A stretch of 64,000 nucleotides of DNA from the NCBI GenBank assembly GCA_032209605.1, contig JASFXZ010000005.1:18218860-18282859 (forward strand), written 5' to 3'. Every line of letters starts with the position of its first letter. Positions within the stretch are counted from its first letter, which is position 1. Under the pieces are notes generated by a model. That model was not told where the DNA came from. It saw nothing but the letters and a program-made list of their open reading frames with translations, and ran no database searches. A program made the position numbers and the translations under genes. Shown here one piece after another: positions 56,639 to 64,000 of this stretch. This DNA is from Mactromeris polynyma. Lineage: Eukaryota > Mollusca > Bivalvia > Venerida > Mactridae.

Positions 56639-57765
56639 CTAGTGACCTAGTACAGGTTGATACTTGGTCAGTAGAAATCTATTATAGAAGTTTATTGACT
56701 AGGAATATATACATACCAGGTCAATAGATTACTATATATTGATTTTATCCAATGAATACCATGTTTCTTCACCAATACTCACAACGGAGACACTCGGAAA
56801 CATAGAAAATACCATCCATCTGCATCTGCTATTAGGGTTCTCTCTATAGACAGACCATAACATTACCCAATATACTTTTTACACCACTTTACTGTTCTAT
56901 GTAAACTTTAGCGCTGTGTTTCAGTTCATCTGGTCTTTGTAGCTTTTCAGAAAAATCCTTGCTCTAAAATGTATGGGAAGTTGTGATTGTAAACAACCGA
57001 CACTGCGCAATGTGGTACAGTCAAGGCAATACGATGTTTTTTCTTTTTTACCAGTATGTGGACAGCAGCGTACACTGCTGAGATTTGATTTTAAATAGTC
57101 ACATGCAATTAGGGATGAGGCGATGCAGCGAATATCGATACTATACCGATATATGCAATCGCAAACATGTATCAGTACACGTAGCCCAGCATATCGATAT
57201 TCATGAGATGGTCGAATGTTGCAACAAAATAGTTCCGTTATTCAGCTCAAACTTTATATAAAACCATTATCATTTGTAAAACGACTTCTTATTGGTCGAT
57301 TTGTTTCGAGTACTGTAACCAATAGTTTATATTGTACTAGAGCAGCGTTCGGTTTGATAAAAAATGGCGGATGAAAAATACTTTGGTTCAAGTGCCGTTT
57401 ATCGTTGTCAAGAGTCGTCGTTCCGGGAGGATACTTTACGTTAAATTGCATGGGAGGAATTTTAAAAGTCGCTCAAAGGAGGAAGTGCCTCATGAAAGGT
57501 GCCGTTCTGGGAGGGAATGCAGTAGGGATAAGAAAGTACTTAGTATAATTAGTAATACAATATTTTTTGAATGTTAGATGATAATTGATTAAATATTAAA
57601 CTATAATAATGACATGCATCAAACTGTTAATCCAATTAAGCGTTTCTGATATTTCTTGGTTTTACTGTCTATGTTAAAATGTTCAATAAATGTTTCAACA
57701 TTATTTTGTTTATTTGTTTAGTTTTAAACCACATTGAATTTAATACAAAATATATCAGAGGGTGC

Positions 57766-59162
57766 CCTACATGTAAAATTCATGAAGGGGATTTTGTCCT
57801 ACTTGTAAAATTCATGAAGGGGATTTTTGTCCTACTTGTAAAATTCATGAAGCGGATTTTGTCCTACTTGTAAAATTCATGAAGGGGATTTTGTCCTACT
57901 TGTAAAATTCATGAAGGGGATTTTGTCCACCGTGTAAAATTCATGAAGTGGGTTTAGTCCTACTTGTAAAATTCATGAAGGGGATTTTGTCCTACATGTA
58001 AAATTCATGAAGGGGATTTTGTCCACCGTGTAAAATTCATGAAGGGGATTTTGTCCACCGTGTAAAATTCATGAAGGGGATTTTGTCCTACTTGTAAAAT
58101 TCATGATGGGGATTTTGTCCTACTTGTAAAATTCATGAAGGGGATTTTGTCCTACTTGTAAAATTCATGAAGGAGATTTTGTCCTACTTGTAAAATTCAT
58201 GAAGGGGATTTTGTCCACCGTGTAAAATTCATGAAGGGGGTTTAGTCCTACTTGTCAAATTCATGAAGCGGATTTTGTCCTTCTTGTAAAATTCATGAAC
58301 GGGGTTTAGTCCTTCTTGTAAAATACATGAAGGGGATTTTGTCCTACTTGTAAAATTCATGAAGCGGATTTTGTCCTACTTGTTAATTTCATGAAGGGGA
58401 TTTTGTCCACCTTGTAAATTTCATGAAGGGGATTTTGTCCACCTTGTAAAATTCATGAAGGGGGTTTTGTCCTATTTGTAAAATTCATGAAGCGGATTTT
58501 GTCCTACTTGTCAAATTCATGAAGCGGATTTTGTCCTACATGTAAAATTCATGAAGGGGATTTTGTCCTACTTGTAAAATTCATAAAGGGGATTTTGTCC
58601 ACCGTGTAAAATTCATGAAGGGGATTTTGTCCTTCTTGAAAATTCATGAAGGGGATTTTGTCCTTCTTGTAAAATTCATGAAGCGGATTTTGTCCTACTT
58701 GTAAATTTCATGAAGGGAATTTTGTCCACCTTGTAAAATTCATGAAGGGGATTTTGTCCTATTTGTAAAATTCATGAAGCGGATTTTGTCCACCTTGTAA
58801 ATTTCATTAAGGGGATTTTGTCCACCTTGTAAAATTCATGAAGGGGGTTTTGTCCTATTTGTAAAATTCATGAAGGAGATTTTGTCCACCTTGTAAAATT
58901 CATGAAGGGGATTTTGTCCTATTTGTAAAATTCATGAAGGGGACTTTGTCCACCTTGTTAATTTCATGAAGGGGGTTTTGTCCTATTTGTAAAATTCATG
59001 AAGGAGATTTTGTCCTGCTTGTAAAATTCATGAAGCAGATTTTGTCCTACATGTAAAATTCATGAAGGGGATTGTGTCCACCTTGTGAAATTCACGAAGG
59101 GGATTTTGCCCGCCTTGTGCAAATGAGCTAAGGGGATTTTTCCAAAGAGGATTTTGTCCGTA
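57766..59162. repeat. 32-bp minisatellite, about 43 units
   Basis: Unit gtaaaattcatgaaggggat + tttgtcctactt, with a competing ending tttgtccaccgt/tttgtccacctt and variants gaagcgg and ggggtttagtcc. The same locus has about 5 units in unit 1 and about 2 in unit 2. Confidence 0.95.
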
Positions 59163-59924
59163 TATCAATCTTTATCTATATTAGCAAAGACCTGGTATTT
59201 ATGGCTTTAATGATATCAGTATATTTAAATTGACAGTTTTATTACCAAATTGATAAGCAATTACGCGTGCATGGTTTCGGCAAATCATTAAAGTAGCTCC
59301 TGTGGGGAAAACGGTCCGTCTAGGTAAGACAAAGATTTTTGTATGAATTATGTAACAATGAAGTCCCCGTCCTTTATTCCTGGGCCAGGGCCCTTTATTT
59401 GTGAAAACTTACTTTTGATTGACTTTTGAAAATATGATTGATTGATTGACCTGAGAATGAGGTATATAACTCCAAAATATAGTCGCAGTCTGCTGCTAAA
59501 ATAGTTTGTACTATGAGCTCATGAAATTGAATAAAATTGTACTTTAAAACAAAATTGGAGTTATGATATTATTCTCAAGAATCAGCGTTATCAGGGTATC
59601 TGCGACCAACAGGCAACTAAAACAAGAACGACACAAAACGACGTGTTAATATATCATTCCCCTGTAAATATTAAAACTGCGACTTCAGCTATATACACAC
59701 ACGCGTGTCACACGCGTGACTCAAATAAGATGACAGCTATACGATTTTTGACCGACTGGCCTTATATGTTTGGAATACATATGGGCGAATTTGTTTTGCA
59801 AGACCTATTTAAAGTTTAAGGTTTCAGTTTTGTTGTACTTTGGTTGAAAAGCTTAAACCAGTTATGATTAATATTGGTTCGCAAACAAACAGACGGTTTA
59901 GTGGAATAAAAATGACCAACATGA
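59163..59924. other. Flank of minisatellite, then decayed duplicate DNA
   Basis: To about 59600 it matches 37423-37830. From about 59640 weak similarity to the gene C/F intron appears (gactcaaataagatgacagc vs gacccaaataagtcgacagc near 40997). No coding exon follows. Confidence 0.55.
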
Positions 59925-60362
59925 TTTTTTTTTATATTTCTTTATTCATTTAAGTTTATACAGTGCACATACAATAATGTTGAAAATTACAGATTAATAC
60001 ACAATAAGTAAAGTAGTGTAACATTGATATTAATGACATTAAATAATTTATTACAATAGTATCCGTATGTGTAGTGTTCTAAACTTAAATGGGTTTTTTG
60101 TATATAATTATAAAAAAAGAGTTAAAGGTGAAAAGAAAGAAAAAAAAAAGTCTGGGTCTTTGTGAGCTAGAATATGAAGATATAAAACCTAAAGCAATCA
60201 TATGTTATCATGATATTTTCTTTGTCTTGCTTATGCATGTATTACAGTATCCGGTTACGTATAAATTCTTTCCATTTTGTTTCAAATACTTCTAGTTTGT
60301 CTTTTTGAGTTGCTATCATTCTTTCAATGCAAATACGTCGAGATATGTAAGGTTTAAAGATT

Positions 60363-61765
60363 TCAATTTCTGGCACTTTTTTTGTTATATTTGCAGTAGC
60401 TGATGAAATATTTTGCTAGTATTAAAAGAAAATTTATTATATTTCTTTTTTTGTTGTCATTGTTGTTTTCTAAACCTAGTGATATTATTCTATAGCTAAG
60501 TATATGTACTTGAATATTTTTGGTTTTGAGAAAATCTTGTAAATTAAGCCAGAATTGTTGAATTATTTGACATTCCCAAAAAAGATGTTTCTGTGTTTCC
60601 GGTAACATTGAACAAAAATCACACAACGTACAGCTTGTAAGTTTACATTTGTACAGATAATCATTATTTGGAATTATTTTCATCAAATATTTATATTGAA
60701 ATTCTCTTAGTTTTGTATCTATAGTGCAGTTGATTGGAATTGTTAATACGTGTTTCCATGTGATATGATCCCCAAGACATTCTGTGTCCCATTTTTCAAG
60801 AGGTTTGTTTTTGGTGTTTTTTAATTTGATTTGTCTTTCATATAACAATTTGTTCGTTTTATTCGTTTGTTTTACTTGATCTACAAGATATTCCGTCTCA
60901 AGAACTAGGGTAAATTCCTCTTCCGTCAGTTGTTTCCTCCACTTTTTATCGATTGCTTTAATCAATTGTAAATATTTAAGAAACTCTCCGTTTTCAATGG
61001 CATATTTATTTTGCATTTGTACAAAAGTTAAGAAATCTTTAGTTTGGAAGTCGAAAATATGTTTGATCTGCAAGATATCTCTTTCCAACCAATTTTTATA
61101 TAGAAACAAGTTTCCATTTGACTGTTTTATGTTTGAATTATTCCATATAATTTCTTCAGGAAGGTTGATTATTGAGTTTTTATAATTGATTGAGCACCAG
61201 GATGCAATAATCTCTTTTAGAAATGTAAAATTAAGTTTGAGTTTATCTGCATCTGTTTTAGAAGTATTATATTTAAAAACATTTTCCCCGTACTTTTTAA
61301 GTTCAATGTTATAAATTATATTCCATTTAGCATCACTACCGGTATTAATTCTTTTGACCCAGCTGGCCTTGACTGAATTTATGAATGAATCGATATCTAA
61401 CATTTTTAGTCCTCCATTTTCATACGTTTGGAAAATCATATTTCGGGATACTTTATCAGGTTTAGAATCCAACAGAAAGTCAAACATAAGATTTTTAATT
61501 CTTTTAATTCTCTGTTCTGTTGGATTGTTTAAAACTGTGAGTGGGTACACTAATTTCGGGAATGCAAATGTTTTTATAACAGTAATTTTTCCTATTAAGG
61601 ACAGTTTCCATATTCTCCATTTATAGAGGGTATGTTGAAATGCATCTATTTTAGGATCTAAGTTCAGTTCAAGTATTTTATTCGGATCATTTGTAAAGTG
61701 AATACCTAACGTTGTAGCCTCGTTTGAAGTCCAAATGAATTGTTTTATTCGTATGGCGCAAAGAT
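60363..61765 (-). pseudogene. LINE ORF2, C-terminal domain
   Basis: One long open stretch, from WTSNEATTLGIHF near the thumb to the end (KYNKKSARN). It includes NGGLKMLDIDSFINSVKASW, typical of L1/Tx1-type elements, and a cysteine-histidine cluster C-x2-C-x2-C-x8-H-x4-C (CTLCDFCSM..., HLFWEC) near 60580-60640, as in known zf-RVT regions. The apparent start at 61550 is a GTG inside the domain, not a real start. Confidence 0.85.
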
Positions 61766-63240
61766 CCTATTCTTAGAACCGTACATTTTGATATATTTAG
61801 ATTTAAACCAGATATTTGACTGAATTTTTCAAATGTTGTGATGAGATTTTGGAAAGAACTTTGTGTGCCATCTAGGAAAAAGCTTGCATCATCTGCAAAA
61901 AGCGTTTGTTTTATTTCGGTATTTTGAATGTTAAGTCCTTTTATGTTTTTATTATTGTTTATATTTTGTGATAGTATTTCAATACCTATGATAAATAAAT
62001 AAGGTGAAAGTGGACAGCCCTGTCTTACACCTTTTTTGATTTAAAAAAAAATTAGATAGATGTCCATTGATATTAATGCAACTTTTTGCGTCTCTGTAGA
62101 GGAGTTTTGTCCATTTATTAACATATCTCCAAAATTAAAGTATTCCAGACATTTGAAGATACAATCATGATCTACACTATCAAAGGCTTTTTGGAAGTCC
62201 GAGAAAAAAATCAATCCTTCGTCGTTATCGTTGTTTATTTTTTCTATTACATCATATAAGATTCTTATATTTTCACCAATATATCTTCCTTTGATGAATC
62301 CAGTTTGGTCTTTGTTTATTATATTATCAAGTACTTTTTTCATTCTATTAGCAATTGATTTGGATGCTATTTTATAGTCTATATTCAATAGTGATATGGG
62401 TCGCCAGTTGTTAATTTCAGTCAATATTTTATCTTTTTTCGGAAGAATAGTAATAACACTTTGTTTTTGAAGTTCAGTAAGGTCTTTATTTTCAAATGAG
62501 TAGTTGAGGGAATTAATAAGGTATTGTTTTATGTCATTCCAGAAAATTTTATAAAATTCTGTGGTTAGGCCGTCAGACCCCGGACTTTTCCTATTTTTCA
62601 TTTCTTTTAAAGCCATACCACATTCATATTCTGTCAATAGGCCTTCACATGTTTGTTTTTGTTCATTATTAAGTTTTTTATGTATATCTGGAAAAAAATC
62701 TGTATCGTTTTTAATTCGGTTATCTTTTTTATACAAATTGCTATAGAAGGAATGTATTTCATTTGCAATTTCTTTTGTTTTCGTATAGACTTTGCCATTA
62801 TGTTCAATTTTGTTTATGATCTTTTCTGTCGAAAGTTTTTTCTCGAGATCTGCAAAGTATTTTGTATTTTTTTCGGCTCCCTCAATCCATTCAGCTTTTG
62901 TTCTTAATAAAATGCCTTTAATTGTTCCATCAAAAAAGTTATTCATTTTCTCTTTTTGAGTATTTAATTCTTGTAAAAGTATATCATTTCCAGGGGATCT
63001 ATTTATTTCATTTTCAATCCTTTTGATATTATTTTCTATTTGAGTTTGTTCTTTCATATTTTCTTTCTTTTTTCTTACTGATAGTTTTATAGATTCATTT
63101 CTTATAGTGCTTTTTATTACTTCCCAAAGGGTATTTGGGTTTGCTTCATTATTAATTTGTACAATTTCGTTAATAGAATTTCGTATAGTATTTTGATACT
63201 CTGGATCAAGTAATATGCTAGTATTTAATTTAAAATACCC
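61766..63240 (-). pseudogene. LINE ORF2, reverse transcriptase
   Basis: RT motifs in order: KSPGSDGLTTEFYKIFW, NNWRPISLLNIDYKIASK, DQTGFIKGRYIGENIR, FFSDFQKAFDSVDHD, then in other frames GVRQGCPLSPYLFI and the catalytic FADD (61888-61899), followed by SGLNLNISKC. The N-terminal part from 63240 to 62041 is in one frame; frame changes follow near 62118 and 62045. Catalytic residues are present but the chain is broken. Confidence 0.9.
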
Positions 63241-63600
63241 GGACCTTTTCTGGCTTTAATGTGTCTATTTTCAAATTAACAATTGAGTGATCTGATCTAT
63301 AGCCTGGCGAAATTGTGCATTTGGAGCTGACATTGGTTAAATTTTGAGACACGAGAAAATAGTCTAGTCTACAAAATATCGGAGGTTTTGTATTAGAACA
63401 CCATGTGTAGCTTTTATCATTTGGATTGAATATACGCCAAATGTCATGTAGGTCATAGTTTGAAATAATTTTATTTAACTTCTCAGAATTATTTTTGTTT
63501 GTGTTTTTTCTTCCGTTCAATTTATCCTTATCAAAATCCAAGACAACATTAAAGTCTCCTCCGATTAACAGAGATTCGTTGTTATTTTTTATTATTAAAT
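63230..63600 (-). pseudogene. LINE ORF2, endonuclease C-terminal part
   Basis: Contains GGDFNVVLD (63536-63562), then DIWRIFNPNDKSYTW, RLDYFLVS and GYRSDHS, the later motifs of an APE-type endonuclease. The frame is lost at 63240 (one base missing in ggtccgggtatttt). The N-terminal motifs are beyond the truncation. Confidence 0.85.
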
Positions 63601-64000
63601 AACTATTAATTATTAGCCCTTAAACACAGCATTTGCCTCGTCCAATAATACAAAGGCCTCCTCTATAACAGTGCCAATATCTATATCACTTTTCGGCCCG
63701 GGGCCGCTAACTGATATTGATATTGGCCCGCATTTTAAAGAATTTGATTGGCTAATTAAACAGGGCCAAAAAATGATATAGATTCGCAGCTGGAAATTCG
63801 GAAACGGCAGCCATTTTATTTTAAGAGTTGTTCTTTGTTATATGTTAATAATTTTTTTAATAAATTTAGTGTTTAAACTTTGAATCCTTTATTTATAAGT
63901 ACATGAAGTTATTTAATAAAATTGTCAATAAATAAGTGATTTGACATTGGCCCTGTTATTTGTCCTCGGGACAGTCGTATTGACCCTCGGTCTTCGGCCT
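63601..64000. other. Right-edge sequence, repeat-like, no gene
   Basis: Contains cggcccggggccg, gatattgatattggcccgc and, at the edge, ttgtcctcgggacagtcgta + ttgaccctcgg, which looks like one arm of a dispersed element cut by the window end. No coding frame. Confidence 0.45.

Larger units (their letters stand above)
55505..59600. repeat. Third, partial copy of the duplicated block
   Basis: Aligns with 35580-37990 of unit 1 and in part with 47610-48600 of unit 2: gtcagaaaaatatggttact, cgagtggtaccgtcccacag, an LTR at 55921-56065, the segment to 57765, the minisatellite and then its flank. It has no copy of the small gene. An extra ~465 bp at 56175-56638 has no counterpart. Confidence 0.85.
59925..63600 (-). 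mobile_element. 5'-truncated, inactive L1/Tx1-like LINE
   Basis: On the minus strand: endonuclease C-terminal part, reverse transcriptase, C-terminal domain, 3' UTR with aataaagaaatataaaaaaa and a short A tail (nine T at 59925-59933 on the plus strand). At least four frame changes (about 63240, 62118, 62045, 61765) inactivate it. The 5' end is lost at about 63600. No target duplication was recognised. Confidence 0.9.

Noticed and set aside
57364..57444. Short ATG frame MADEKYFGSSAVYRCQE with good start context
   Set aside because: The start is missing in the unit-1 copy and the frame stops after 26 codons; no evidence of a downstream exon.
57766..59162. CRISPR-like appearance of regularly spaced repeats
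   Set aside because: Units are contiguous with no unique spacers, no cas genes are present and the DNA is eukaryotic.

Overview
The window looks like AT-rich, repeat-dense nuclear DNA of an invertebrate animal. A bivalve or other mollusc is the best guess. The signs are intron-bearing gene copies with GT-AG splice sites, tRNA-headed SINEs with the tail ggccgtatatgac-n-aatactgttga that I know from mollusc genomes, Gypsy LTR remnants, an L1/Tx1-like LINE, pogo-like MITEs, a Harbinger fragment and many satellites. There are no bacterial operons, Shine-Dalgarno sites or dense genes. The species cannot be named from sequence alone.

Layout. 1-8057 is a satellite with a ~339-bp monomer (24 copies, running off the left edge). 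8058-13.5 kb is mostly unique DNA with a decayed local duplication (10.0-11.3 vs 11.9-12.4 kb) and a Harbinger 5' end. 13.5-23.4 kb is a large duplication: two arrays of a 14-15 bp 'cccgggtacgaa' minisatellite (14.04-14.85 and 18.67-20.40 kb), each followed by the same flank. The second flank carries a 1.47-kb insertion with a SINE at its edge. 23.8-24.8 kb holds two minus-strand tRNA-derived SINEs.

26.37-52.3 kb is a tandem segmental duplication (unit 1 about 26.4-41.49 kb, unit 2 about 41.49-52.3 kb). It carries six minus-strand copies of one small, unrecognised protein gene family: two intact 117-aa copies (40.2 and 51.0 kb), one intact 119-aa divergent copy (44.2 kb), one frameshifted copy (31.0 kb) and two truncated copies (26.4 and 41.5 kb). 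The two 117-aa genes appear to have a separate untranslated first exon and a ~0.7-kb intron. The units also carry Gypsy remnants, MITEs, SINEs and a short plus-strand exon-like segment.

52.4-55.4 kb holds a perfect inverted repeat, a 96-bp tandem repeat, two predicted minus-strand exons of an unknown gene and a 23-bp minisatellite. 55.5-59.6 kb is a third partial copy of the duplicated block, in which a 32-bp minisatellite has grown to about 43 units against a few at the sister loci. 59.9-63.6 kb is a dead, 5'-truncated LINE on the minus strand.

Most apparent reading frames are repeat artefacts. The small-gene family is the only strong candidate for expressed host protein; the two exons at 54 kb are the next best.
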